Below are positions 1-8,682 of a stretch of 64,000 nt of DNA, one piece after another. This stretch comes from Tunicatimonas pelagia (GTDB lineage Bacteria; Bacteroidota; Bacteroidia; Cytophagales; Cyclobacteriaceae). Position 1 is the stretch's first letter. Each line of letters starts with the position of its first letter. The DNA lies in NCBI RefSeq assembly GCF_030506325.1, contig NZ_CP120683.1:4353001-4417000 (forward strand), read 5' to 3'. The notes under the pieces were generated by a model. That model was not told the DNA's origin and ran no database searches. It saw nothing but the letters and a program-made list of their open reading frames with translations. A program made the translations under genes and the position numbers.

Positions 1-1
1 C

Positions 2-1768
2 CAAAAAAACGTAGAGTACCGCGACAAAATTTACTACGAAATGGCTCAGTTTGAGCAGAAGCAAGACGATCTGGAACTAGCCATTGAGTACTATAACGAA
101 TCAGTGCAAGCCAGCGTGAGCAATAATCGGCAAAAGGCGTATAGCTACTGGGAGCTAGGCAAAATTTACTACGACGAATACGCCAAGTACGAACTGGCCA
201 AAGCCTACTACGATAGCACCATTGCCGTACTACCGCAGGATGAACCTCAATACGAAGCTATTGCGGCTCGCCAGCAAATTCTGACTAATTTTGTGGAGCA
301 ACTCACCATTATTAAAGTACAAGACAGCTTATTGGCACTAGCTGAGATGGATACGCTGGAGCTCAGTGCTTATTTGGATGAAGTGCTCGCTGAACGACAA
401 CAGCAGCAACAAGCTGAAGAGCGACTGGCTAACCGCCAAGCTCGGCGACAACGAGCAATTTCTCAGTTTGGGGCGGCGCCCAATCCGTTCGATACGGCTT
501 CAGGCGAAGAGGCAGCATCGGCGGCGGTAGGTGAAAATTGGTACTTCTATAGCCCGGCGGCGATTAGTCAGGGGCAAACCGCGTTTGTTCGTAAGTGGGG
601 CAACCGGCAGCTAGAAGATAACTGGCGTCGATCTAATAAAACTATTGAAGAAAATTTTGCGGCTAATGACGAAGAACGCATCGAGGTAGCCGACCCGGTG
701 TTAGGTGACCCTTCGGCTGAAATAGCTGATGCCGCCGGCGAAAAACAGGCACTATACGCCGATATTCCGTTTACCGAAGAGCAGAAACAGGTCGCTTTTA
801 AGCAAATTGACGATGCTTACTTTAAACTGGGTGGCATTTACAACTTTGACTTGGAAGAGAAAGCCAACGCTATTGAGACGTTTGAAACTTTGCTTTCCCG
901 CTTCCCGGCTTCTGAGCACGAACCGGAGGTGCTGTACCAATTATATTTGCTGTACCAAGAGCAAGGCGATGATGCCACTGCTACCCGCTACAAAAATCAG
1001 CTACTCACCGATTTTCCCGACAGTATTTTTGCGAAGGTTATTCGCAACCCCAATTACCGGGAAGAAAGCAATTTAGCCAGTGCCCAGCTTCAGAAAATTT
1101 ACGAAGAGGCATATCGGCTCTACCAAAAAGGAGCTTACCAACAAGCCGAACCGCTGGTGCAGTCTGCCTTACAAGAGTACGACGACAATGATTTTGTAGA
1201 TAATATGGAACTGTTGCAAGTACTAATTTCAGGAAAACTTAGCAGTCAGTACGAGTATCAGTTTGCCTTACAAAATTTTATAGATGAACATCCCGAAAGT
1301 GAGGTGACTCCTTACGCTCAGGAATTACTTACCGCTGCCCAGGGCTTCGAAGAAAAATTAGTCGCCCAACAAGGAGCCAAGTTCATTCCTGCTTTTGATC
1401 AAAAGCACTCCTTTATTGTAGTGTATAATAGCAAGGGACGACTATCAACTGCGCTGCCAAAAGTAGTAGATGCATTTAATGCTGAGCACTTTGGGGAAGA
1501 TCAACTTACTTCGGCCAATCTGATGCTGGAAGATGGACAAGTGATGATTATTGTGGAAGAATTTCCCGATCAGTCCACGGCTCAGCAATACTTCACGAAG
1601 TTTAATAGTGATGTATCGCCACTCAATAATATTCCCGAATCTAACCGCTATGACCGTAGTGATATTACCAGCAATTTTATCATTACTGAGGATAATCTGC
1701 CTATTTTGTACCGCACTAAGGATATAGAAAATTATCTTCGTTTTTTCGAAAAGCATTACACCTTCTAA
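2..1768 (+). CDS. porW: TPR protein of the SprE/PorW type (T9SS/gliding), 5' end missing
   Basis: The reading frame is open from base 2, so the first ATG at 41 is only an internal codon and the N-terminus lies outside the window. What is visible is about 588 residues: tetratricopeptide-like helical repeats rich in Tyr/Ala (YWELGKIYYDEY, then FETLLSRFPASEHEPEVLYQLYLL), a Gln/Ala-rich low-complexity stretch near residue 130, and a compact C-terminal domain ending in an ILYRTKDIENYLRFFEKHY-like segment. Repeat architecture and C-terminal segment match the SprE/PorW lipoproteins, known in Bacteroidota to be needed for type IX secretion and gliding. No lipobox can be seen because the start is missing. 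A penicillin-binding protein gene follows 114 bp downstream. Family assignment is from recall of the family pattern; a generic TPR protein is the alternative. Confidence 0.72.
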   Translation, partial: QKNVEYRDKIYYEMAQFEQKQDDLELAIEYYNESVQASVSNNRQKAYSYWELGKIYYDEYAKYELAKAYYDSTIAVLPQDEPQYEAIAARQQILTNFVEQLTIIKVQDSLLALAEMDTLELSAYLDEVLAERQQQQQAEERLANRQARRQRAISQFGAAPNPFDTASGEEAASAAVGENWYFYSPAAISQGQTAFVRKWGNRQLEDNWRRSNKTIEENFAANDEERIEVADPVLGDPSAEIADAAGEKQALYADIPFTEEQKQVAFKQIDDAYFKLGGIYNFDLEEKANAIETFETLLSRFPASEHEPEVLYQLYLLYQEQGDDATATRYKNQLLTDFPDSIFAKVIRNPNYREESNLASAQLQKIYEEAYRLYQKGAYQQAEPLVQSALQEYDDNDFVDNMELLQVLISGKLSSQYEYQFALQNFIDEHPESEVTPYAQELLTAAQGFEEKLVAQQGAKFIPAFDQKHSFIVVYNSKGRLSTALPKVVDAFNAEHFGEDQLTSANLMLEDGQVMIIVEEFPDQSTAQQYFTKFNSDVSPLNNIPESNRYDRSDITSNFIITEDNLPILYRTKDIENYLRFFEKHYTF

Positions 1769-1882
1769 TCAACTCCATAATTTTTAAGAAATTTGTCTGA
1801 TTTTTGTTCATCTCAAATACATAGCATTAAGGCTTAACCAACGTACCACCAAGAAATCAATTTTAATTAGCAGAAGCAGAAG

Positions 1883-4243
1883 ATGGCTAGTACTCAAACC
1901 TCAAAGAAAGAAGTTGAGAAAAAAGATCGAACCCAACTGTACACTTGGCTTGTGCGTGGGGCTTGGTTTTCGTTTATATCTTTCTTCATTCTATTTCCCC
2001 TTTACATCTACACGGTAAGCATCGATTTTATGGGGCTGTACGGCGGGCTACCCAGTTGGTCAGCCCTGGAGAATCCTAAAAATGACGTTTCCTCCGAGCT
2101 CTACTCGGCCGATAATGTGCAACTAGGAAAATACTACCGCGAAAACCGTAGCCCGGTGACTTACGAGGAGTTATCACCCAATTTAGTAAATGCACTGGTG
2201 GCCACCGAAGATATTCGCTTCACCGAACATAGCGGTATCGATTTGCGAGGTATGGGTCGAGTTGCCTGGGGGGTATTTAAAAAGGCGATCACTTTTGGAG
2301 CCAGTAGCCTGGAAGGTGGAGGAAGTACACTGTCGCAGCAAACGGCTAAGAACCTATTTAAAACTCGGGGAGAAAATGAAGGCCCTCTAATGAAAATTCC
2401 CGGCTTAGGGATGCTCATCATCAAAACCAAAGAATGGATTTTGGCAGTGAAGCTGGAGCGGTACTATACCAAAAAAGAAATTCTGGCGATGTACCTTAAC
2501 ACCGCCCAATTTAGTGGCAGTTCTTACGGTATTAAAGTAGCGGCTAAAACTTTTTTTAACAAGCCTACTTACGATTTGGATGTAGAAGAGGCTGCCGTAC
2601 TGGTTGGTATGCTAAAGGCTGCTACTTACTACAATCCGGCCCGAAACCCTAATAACTCTATGCGTCGACGCAATGTGGTGCTGAACCAAATGAGGAAGAA
2701 TGGCTTTCTGGAACAAGAAGCGTACGATACGTTAACTCCTCAGCCCATTGTGCTCAATTATAAAGTGGAGAGCCATACCGAAGGTCCCGCTACGTACTTT
2801 CGGGCGGTAATTCGCCGTTGGCTGTACCGCTGGGCTGATGAGCATGGTTACGATCTGGATGAAGATGGATTGAAAATTTACACTACGCTAGATAGCCGGA
2901 TGCAAGAGCATGCCGAAGAGGCAGTTAAAACGCATATGAGTTACCAGCAGAGTCTGTTCGAAAAACATTGGGGTAAAGAAAACCCCTGGCGAGACGAAAA
3001 AGGTAAAGAGATTAAAGGGTTTATTGATATGCTGGCCAAGCGCACCCATCGCTACAAAGGCCTAGAAAAGAGATACGGTAAAGATCACGATTCCATTAGC
3101 ATTGTGATGAATACCCCGGTACCCACCACCTTGTTCACTTGGGAGAAAGAAGATTATCATCTGGATACCATCATCAGTCCAATTGATTCTATCAAGTATA
3201 CCCAACGTTTTCTGCACGCCGGATTTATGTCAATGGACCCATACAGCGGACATATTAAAGCTTGGGTTGGTGGTATTAATTACGAGTACTTTAAGTACGA
3301 CCACGTAAAGCAGGGAAAGCGCCAGCCTGGTTCCACTTTCAAGCCGTTTGTATACGCCGCAGCGGTCGACAATGGCTATTCACCCTGCTACGAAGTAGTA
3401 GATGCTCCAGTAACATTCAGTGTGTATACCAATGGGGAAGAAGATACCTGGACTCCGAAAAATGCTGATGGTCGCTATTCGGGAGATAAAATGACTATTC
3501 GGCGAGCCATGGCTCAGTCTATCAATTCGGTAACAGCGTTCGTAATGAAGCGACTCGGGCCAGAAACCGTAGTGAGTTACGCCAAGCGGATGGGGATTAC
3601 CAGTAATATTGAAGCCGTGCCGAGTTTATCCCTAGGTGGTGGCGGAGATGTATCCGTTTACGAAATGGTGGGTGCCTACAGCACCTTTGTGAATCACGGC
3701 ACCTGGACTGAACCCGTATTTATTACCCGAATTGAAGATAAAGATGGTAATGTGGTGTACGATCATCCGGTAAAAACGCGGGAAGCCCTAAGTGAAGAAA
3801 CGGCTTACCTAATGCTGTACATGCTACGGGGAGCCACCGAAGAAGACGGTGGAACCGGACGAGGCATTCCTCTGGAAATCCGAGATGGCAATGAAGTAGG
3901 AGCCAAAACCGGAACTACTTCCAATTACTCCGACGGCTGGTTTATGGGCGTAACCAAGGATTTGGTATCAGGAGCTTGGGTAGGTGGCGATAACCGCAGT
4001 GTACACTTTAAAACTTTAGCACTGGGGCAAGGTGCTCGAATGGCCATGCCTATCTGGGTAGAATACATGAAGCGGGTGTACGACGATGATCGACTTGACT
4101 ACGAAAAAGGAGCTTTTGAACGACCTCGTACCGGGTTATCGGTTGAAATTGACTGCGATCAGTACGGTTCTTTTGGCGAAGAAGCTGATTCTTTAGAAAT
4201 AGAAGATTCCCTACGAATTATTGACCGGGATGAAATTTTCTAA
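1883..4243 (+). CDS. mrcA: Class A penicillin-binding protein (PBP1A-like), bifunctional glycosyltransferase/transpeptidase
   Basis: Polymerises and crosslinks peptidoglycan at the outer face of the inner membrane. The 786-residue protein has a short cytoplasmic N-terminus, one membrane segment (about residues 25-48), a GT51 glycosyltransferase domain with the ED-x2-F-x2-H-x-G motif (catalytic Glu109) and GGSTLSQQ block, and a penicillin-binding transpeptidase domain with STFK (Ser484, Lys487), SIN (Ser546-Asn548) and KTGTT (Lys675). All catalytic residues are present and the length is normal for the family. The ATG at 1883 is preceded by an A-rich leader without a strong Shine-Dalgarno, usual for Bacteroidota. 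A hairpin terminator lies about 120 bp past the stop. The symbol is by analogy only. Confidence 0.95.
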   Translation: MASTQTSKKEVEKKDRTQLYTWLVRGAWFSFISFFILFPLYIYTVSIDFMGLYGGLPSWSALENPKNDVSSELYSADNVQLGKYYRENRSPVTYEELSPNLVNALVATEDIRFTEHSGIDLRGMGRVAWGVFKKAITFGASSLEGGGSTLSQQTAKNLFKTRGENEGPLMKIPGLGMLIIKTKEWILAVKLERYYTKKEILAMYLNTAQFSGSSYGIKVAAKTFFNKPTYDLDVEEAAVLVGMLKAATYYNPARNPNNSMRRRNVVLNQMRKNGFLEQEAYDTLTPQPIVLNYKVESHTEGPATYFRAVIRRWLYRWADEHGYDLDEDGLKIYTTLDSRMQEHAEEAVKTHMSYQQSLFEKHWGKENPWRDEKGKEIKGFIDMLAKRTHRYKGLEKRYGKDHDSISIVMNTPVPTTLFTWEKEDYHLDTIISPIDSIKYTQRFLHAGFMSMDPYSGHIKAWVGGINYEYFKYDHVKQGKRQPGSTFKPFVYAAAVDNGYSPCYEVVDAPVTFSVYTNGEEDTWTPKNADGRYSGDKMTIRRAMAQSINSVTAFVMKRLGPETVVSYAKRMGITSNIEAVPSLSLGGGGDVSVYEMVGAYSTFVNHGTWTEPVFITRIEDKDGNVVYDHPVKTREALSEETAYLMLYMLRGATEEDGGTGRGIPLEIRDGNEVGAKTGTTSNYSDGWFMGVTKDLVSGAWVGGDNRSVHFKTLALGQGARMAMPIWVEYMKRVYDDDRLDYEKGAFERPRTGLSVEIDCDQYGSFGEEADSLEIEDSLRIIDRDEIF

Positions 4244-4361
4244 AAGTTAGTGCTGAATAACGTTAAAAGAACCTCATTCAGTCATATCTATCTGATATTC
4301 ATTTATATACCCAGAGCATTATTTGATAGCTCCGATGTTGTATGATAATATTTTTGCAAAG

Positions 4362-4385
4362 ACCACTCAAATGAGTGGTTTTTTT
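4362..4385 (+). terminator. Rho-independent terminator
   Basis: Seven-base stem ACCACTC/GAGTGGT with an AAAT loop, followed by a run of seven T. It lies 118 bp after the PBP1A stop and before the sigma factor gene, so it separates the two transcription units. A TATTTTTG sequence (4349-4356) just upstream resembles a -7 element, but nothing between it and the hairpin looks transcribed. Confidence 0.8.
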
Positions 4386-4498
4386 GCTTCTTTAGTAGAA
4401 ATTATCTAATTAATTACATCCGAAAAGAAAATCGGCCTTCTAGAACAGTAATTGTTTCTTTTTTACTGACTTTTTCGTAGCAATAACCCGCATTAGCT

Positions 4499-5074
4499 GT
4501 GGAGCAAACGTATACCGAAGATCAAACGCTTATTCAGCGCATCAAAGATGGCGATGAAACTAGCTTAATTAAAATTTATAAAGAATATCGACCGGCTTTT
4601 CAGCAGTGGGCGCAGCATAGCTACCGTATTGATGAAGAACAATCGGCCGATGCCTTTCAGGATGCGGTAGTGTGCCTCTACCGAAACATCGTTCAGGGTA
4701 AGCTAGAATCACTAACCAGCTCATTAAAGACTTACTTATTTGCCATTGGCAAAAACGTTATCCGTAAGAAGCTACAGCAACCGGTTGCCCTAGAGAGTAG
4801 CGAACTAGGTCTGGTAGAAAGCCTCCACGCCGACCCTATTGACCAATTTGCCACCAATGATCGCCAACGCTTGGTAGCTCGACTGATGGAGACCATAGGT
4901 GAACCCTGTAAAAGTATTCTGGAGCTGTTCTACTTCCGTGGTTTTAGCATGGAAGCCATTGCGGAACGGTTACAATATAAAAACGAAAACGTAGTAAAAA
5001 CCCAGAAGCTACGCTGCCTAACCAGTTTGAAAAGCATGGTACGCGAACGGTACCAAAACGAAGATTTTGTTTAA
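4499..5074 (+). CDS. ECF-type RNA polymerase sigma factor
   Basis: A 191-residue sigma-70 family protein. Region 2 lies near residues 25-95 (SADAFQDAVVCLYRNI, then LKTYLFAIGKNVIRKKL) and region 4 near 125-180 (helix-turn-helix around FRGFSMEAIAERLQYKNENVVKTQ). It would direct core RNA polymerase to a small regulon. The start is GTG at 4499: a stop lies 12 bases upstream in frame and no ATG gives a complete region 2. A short membrane protein gene follows immediately, the usual place for an anti-sigma factor. Target promoters cannot be deduced from the sequence. Confidence 0.85.
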   Translation: MEQTYTEDQTLIQRIKDGDETSLIKIYKEYRPAFQQWAQHSYRIDEEQSADAFQDAVVCLYRNIVQGKLESLTSSLKTYLFAIGKNVIRKKLQQPVALESSELGLVESLHADPIDQFATNDRQRLVARLMETIGEPCKSILELFYFRGFSMEAIAERLQYKNENVVKTQKLRCLTSLKSMVRERYQNEDFV

Positions 5075-5090
5075 GACAATAAGGGAGACG

Positions 5091-5390
5091 ATGGCAGAAA
5101 ATCGCTTTAACCAAATTGATAGATACGTTAGCGGGTCAATGGCTGGAGAAGAACTGGCTGAGTTTGAGAAGCGGATGCGAGAACACGTAGAATTGGCCGA
5201 GGGGGTGCACCTTCATCGTGATATTTTGGCTGGAATGGAGCTACAGTTTATGCGCGAACTCAAAGAGCGCCTCATACTAGCCGACCGCCCTGAAAAGAAA
5301 ATCAACTGGAAACTTATTGCCCTGATTGTCGGTGGGATGGCTGTTCTGGGAGCAGCCGGGTACGCCATCTACTACTATTATTTGCTATAA
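5091..5390 (+). CDS. Small single-pass membrane protein, candidate anti-sigma partner
   Basis: A 99-residue protein with a charged cytoplasmic N-terminal part (residues 1-70, predicted helical, pattern NRFNQIDRYVSGSMAGEELAEFEKR) and one membrane helix near the C-terminus (about 72-95) ending in YYYYLL. The ATG at 5091 has an AAGGGAG Shine-Dalgarno 4 bases upstream; an in-frame TTG at 5067 would overlap the sigma gene and is less likely. The opening residues resemble the N-terminal helical region of anti-sigma factors (a DRYVSGSM-type segment is common there), and the gene starts 16 bp after the ECF sigma gene. Anti-sigma function is inferred from position and shape only; there is no periplasmic sensor domain. 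Confidence 0.7.
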   Translation: MAENRFNQIDRYVSGSMAGEELAEFEKRMREHVELAEGVHLHRDILAGMELQFMRELKERLILADRPEKKINWKLIALIVGGMAVLGAAGYAIYYYYLL

Positions 5391-5424
5391 TTGAACTTGG
5401 GTTAGCAGAGAATTTCAGATACCG

Positions 5425-5808
5425 CTATTTGATCTGTAAACTTACTGAGTACTGCCGAAGCACGCTATTTTCCCAGTGTCGCTTCAAATCAAGGTTTAGT
5501 TTGTATTCCCCTTTTTCTATTGCTGAGAAGCAAAATTGCTGCAAAGCCTCTCCACCGGGTCTGCTTTGTTCAGACAGAACCTCTTCGCCGATAAGCTTTA
5601 GCTTGTTGGGGATACTATCAGCTTGCTGCCAAACCCAATAATAGCCGATGCCCGGCTGGTGAGATAACTCTACCAGTAGGGTATCTTTGTAGGCTACCTC
5701 CACTTGCTGATTATGATGCTGTTCATCTAATATTATTTCAGTTGTATTCATTGGTTGGTGATATAATGCTGATAACCACAGGTAAAAGAATAGAACTACT
5801 TGTTTCAT
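5425..5808 (-). CDS. Chagasin-type (MEROPS I42) cysteine protease inhibitor, exported
   Basis: A 127-residue protein with a hydrophobic N-terminal export segment (residues 3-15) and an immunoglobulin-like domain carrying recognisable forms of the three inhibitory loops of the chagasin family: a GIGYYW loop (family NPTTGY-x-W), a RPGGEAL loop (family GxGG), and LKRHWENS near the end (family RPW). These loops normally enter the active-site cleft of papain-type peptidases. The gene lies 64 bp downstream of a papain-family protease on the same strand, so target and inhibitor are probably co-transcribed. The loops are divergent, so the family call rests on the pattern and the neighbour together. 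Confidence 0.7.
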   Translation of the reverse strand: MKQVVLFFYLWLSALYHQPMNTTEIILDEQHHNQQVEVAYKDTLLVELSHQPGIGYYWVWQQADSIPNKLKLIGEEVLSEQSRPGGEALQQFCFSAIEKGEYKLNLDLKRHWENSVLRQYSVSLQIK

Positions 5809-5826
5809 AACTGATACGAATGAAGG

Positions 5827-5855
5827 CTTCCCTTACGCAGTGAAGGTAAGGGAAG
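5827..5855 (-). promoter_or_regulatory. Intercistronic hairpin between protease and inhibitor
   Basis: Perfect 10-bp inverted repeat CTTCCCTTAC/GTAAGGGAAG with a 9-base loop, inside the 64-bp gap between the protease stop and the inhibitor start. No T-run follows on the minus strand, so it does not look like a complete intrinsic terminator. It could set the relative expression or mRNA stability of the two genes; this is inference. Confidence 0.5.
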
Positions 5856-5872
5856 TCCCCAAGTTGGATAAA

Positions 5873-6943
5873 TTATCCCTCAATCTTTTCAAATTCTTCA
5901 GGATGAAGAAACGGGTTAATAATTTCAAAGCGTTCTCTGATAACCTCCAATAAATAATCATCAGGAATGTAAAACCGGCTTTGAGCTTGCACCCAGGTGG
6001 CAGCATACCCTACGTTGTTGGTGTTGTAGTCAATCCACATATAGCCATTGTCGCCCCAGCCACTACCCCAAGAATTTTTGATAAGCCAAGCGTTTTTGTT
6101 GTCATCCCAGCCTACCAATGTTATAGCGTGATTTATTCCTTTGCCAGCTTCTTCTTCCTTAAATACTCCATCAGCCGGATTGTACCGCATAAAAGCGGAA
6201 GTAGCTTTCACCGCTATTGACAATGAACCATACTTACACAACGCATCTTTTAGCTCTTGTACCGAAGGTATTTCACGTTTTACCGTTACAAAGCCCCAGT
6301 TTATGGCTCGGAAAGGTTTATAAAGTCGAGGAGAACAGAAGTCATCTAGTGCTAGATACGGTTCGCTGGCTTCGCTGGCCACCCCGTTTGTCAGCATGTA
6401 TTTAAACACAGGATCATACCAGCCACCGCGGCAACTTCCTGCGCCTGCACAGTTCAAGACATCCTGCTCCGACACATCAGCGGTGATATTATTGCGGATC
6501 ATATTACTGCTCTCGTAAGCACCCATAGCGGCAAATGCCCAGCAACTACCGCAGCCACCCTGATTACGAACCGCAGTTACCTTACCCACATCGCGCCAGT
6601 TAAAGGCAGTACGGCTGGCAAAACACATATCCTTAAATAAGTAATCGTAGTCAACTAACCGCTCGTAATCCAATTCATAAATAATCTCGGCGTACTTATT
6701 CTGGATTTCAGCAATCTCTTGCCAGTTTTCCGGTAGTTCAAATTGCGCCAGCACTTCTAGAGGATACTGTTCTGCGGCGTTATCATTCTCTCGGTCACGG
6801 TACTTGTCTTCAAATTTAGGATTGTTAAGCAAGGGGTAATGGGAAGAAATCTGTTCGCTGCTATCTTCGCAAGCAGTGAAGCTGATTCCAATAATGGTAA
6901 AAGCAATGATAATGGGAAATAGTGATTTACTTAGCTTTTGCAT
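5873..6943 (-). CDS. Papain-family (C1A) cysteine protease, lipoprotein
   Basis: A 356-residue protein with a type II signal peptide (hydrophobic core then FTACEDS, lipid Cys25), a propeptide-like region (about 30-115) and a complete C1A peptidase domain: oxyanion Gln128 in RNQGGCGSCWAF, nucleophile Cys134, His272 in GINHAITLVGW and Asn290 in IKNSWGSGWGDNGY. Paired cysteines such as those in LNCAGAGSCRGGW suggest disulphides, fitting an outer-membrane or periplasmic location. The lipid anchor and short propeptide suggest a cell-attached proteinase. The next gene on the same strand encodes a chagasin-type inhibitor. The 213 bp upstream, up to the PorP/OmpA gene, hold no recognisable gene. Confidence 0.93.
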   Translation of the reverse strand: MQKLSKSLFPIIIAFTIIGISFTACEDSSEQISSHYPLLNNPKFEDKYRDRENDNAAEQYPLEVLAQFELPENWQEIAEIQNKYAEIIYELDYERLVDYDYLFKDMCFASRTAFNWRDVGKVTAVRNQGGCGSCWAFAAMGAYESSNMIRNNITADVSEQDVLNCAGAGSCRGGWYDPVFKYMLTNGVASEASEPYLALDDFCSPRLYKPFRAINWGFVTVKREIPSVQELKDALCKYGSLSIAVKATSAFMRYNPADGVFKEEEAGKGINHAITLVGWDDNKNAWLIKNSWGSGWGDNGYMWIDYNTNNVGYAATWVQAQSRFYIPDDYLLEVIRERFEIINPFLHPEEFEKIEG

Positions 6944-7156
6944 GAGAGTAGTATTAAAGTGAATAATTATTGAGGCGATCGATCAGGTATTGGTACACCA
7001 AAGAGTAAAAATGTAACTACCGTCAAAAAAATAATAGTAAAAAAGCATAATTCTAGACACACTATAAGCCAAACTTGATAGTATATTACTCTGCATTTCC
7101 TACCAGAAAGAAATTGTATTACAAATGTCCCATAACATATTTTGTGCGGTAATAGG

Positions 7157-8662
7157 TCAATGAGAAAAGCTGATTTCTACTCGCCGATTCTTAGCTCGAA
7201 GCACTTCGTCAGCGTTAGGGTACAAAGGCTCTTCTTCTCCCCTTCCTCCTACTTTAATTCGCTGATAATCAATTTGGTAATTCAGTAAAAATTGACGAAC
7301 TGCATTCGCTCGGGCTAGCGATAACCGCTGATTACCTTCTCGACTACCAACATTATCGGTATGCCCGGTGAGGGTTACTATTAAATTTGAGTTCTGCCGT
7401 AGAAAGCGCGCGATAGCTTGTAGGGAACTTCGCGATTCTTCCCCTACGGAAGTCTGACCGAAAGGAAACTCAATAAATAAATTAAGGGTAGATGTTTCTA
7501 TTCTACCCCGAAAATCATTCGAAGATAAAGGCACCACTACACGAGTTACTGAAAATTCTCTCACTGAATCGGTAAACGAAGCGGGCGGTAGTGAGGTAAG
7601 TAAAGGTATGGCTACGGATATTTTTTCTGTTGAGCGGTTCCGGCGACTGGATTTGCGTTTCTTACGGCGTTTTCGCTTGTTTTTATTTTTGGGGGTTACG
7701 GGCTGATGCCAAGCCAATGCAACTTCAAACGCACTTCGCAACGGATTAGCCCGGTGGCTACTTGCTCCCGTATCAAAGCTCACTCCCAGTGTGTAGTTGG
7801 ACTGATGCCACTGTAGGGCTAAAGCTAAGCTACGATTGAGGGTGTAGCGAGGAATAAAATCAACTCGAGGCGCACTATCAGCAATTCCAAAGGCATTCCT
7901 TAGTTCGTAGGAGAAGCGACTGCCTACGTTCAAAATGCTCACCCCAGCCTGGTGCAGCAGTAACAACTCAGGAAACAGCGTAAAGCGATTTTTTTGGTAC
8001 GCCCGCAAACCGCTTTGTAAACTCAATGTAGACGGCAACGGCTGGGCATCGCCAAAAAATGACTCATCCGGTCGGTTAAGATCCAACCAGCTTATTCCGG
8101 CATAGAACGTAGTATTTTCGTGGCGATCTAGAGCGTACCACAGCACTCCGGTTCCTAGAGAGAGGTAGTTGGCTTGTAGATCATTCATGTTTTCGCCCGA
8201 GCCTAGTGCTGGGTCAAAACCCTGGCCGGGGCGAAACTGGCTACCGGTACGAATATTTTCAGTAGAGATTCGCTTGATCTGATAATGAGCCTGAACCCCT
8301 AAACTGAGTCGCTGATACCGAGAAAGCGAAATGTCGTGCGCCAATAAAGCCCCCAACCGCTGAAAACGGTACCAACCCGATTCGCCGGTGTTATCATCCA
8401 GTACCGAAATACCTACGCCCCCGTACCGACGTTTGCCCTGTAGTAGCGGACGGGTTACTGTAAGTTGAGAAGATTGAAAAATATACCCACCATCAAAATT
8501 CTGACGGCGATAGTGAGCCACAACCCACCAGTCGGGTGAAGCTGCTGCCCAAGCCGGGTTTGTATTAACCGGAGCCAGTTGGTACTGGGTGAATAATGGG
8601 TTTTGGGCAAAGGAGTGAAGTGCGCTGAGTAAAAAGAAAAGTAGCAGAAAAGTGCGAATCAT
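7157..8662 (-). CDS. PorP/SprF-family outer-membrane barrel fused to an OmpA peptidoglycan-binding domain
   Basis: A 501-residue protein. Residues 1-19 form a signal peptide ending SFAQ. Residues 20-320 match PorP/SprF proteins (start NPLFTQYQLAPVNTNPAWAA, then alternating beta-strand pattern). A basic linker near 325-345 (KNKRKRRKKRKSSRRNR) leads to an OmpA C-terminal domain (about 390-501) with TGHTDNVGS and the N-x2-LS-x2-RA-x2-V signature. PorP/SprF proteins hold or present T9SS cargo at the cell surface; OmpA domains bind diaminopimelate in peptidoglycan. The fusion would anchor a cargo-presenting barrel to the wall. It starts 20 bp after the secreted FG-GAP protein gene and is the last gene of a four-gene operon. 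Confidence 0.88.
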   Translation of the reverse strand: MIRTFLLLFFLLSALHSFAQNPLFTQYQLAPVNTNPAWAAASPDWWVVAHYRRQNFDGGYIFQSSQLTVTRPLLQGKRRYGGVGISVLDDNTGESGWYRFQRLGALLAHDISLSRYQRLSLGVQAHYQIKRISTENIRTGSQFRPGQGFDPALGSGENMNDLQANYLSLGTGVLWYALDRHENTTFYAGISWLDLNRPDESFFGDAQPLPSTLSLQSGLRAYQKNRFTLFPELLLLHQAGVSILNVGSRFSYELRNAFGIADSAPRVDFIPRYTLNRSLALALQWHQSNYTLGVSFDTGASSHRANPLRSAFEVALAWHQPVTPKNKNKRKRRKKRKSSRRNRSTEKISVAIPLLTSLPPASFTDSVREFSVTRVVVPLSSNDFRGRIETSTLNLFIEFPFGQTSVGEESRSSLQAIARFLRQNSNLIVTLTGHTDNVGSREGNQRLSLARANAVRQFLLNYQIDYQRIKVGGRGEEEPLYPNADEVLRAKNRRVEISFSH

Positions 8663-8682
8663 ACCGATGAGTTATCAATAAT

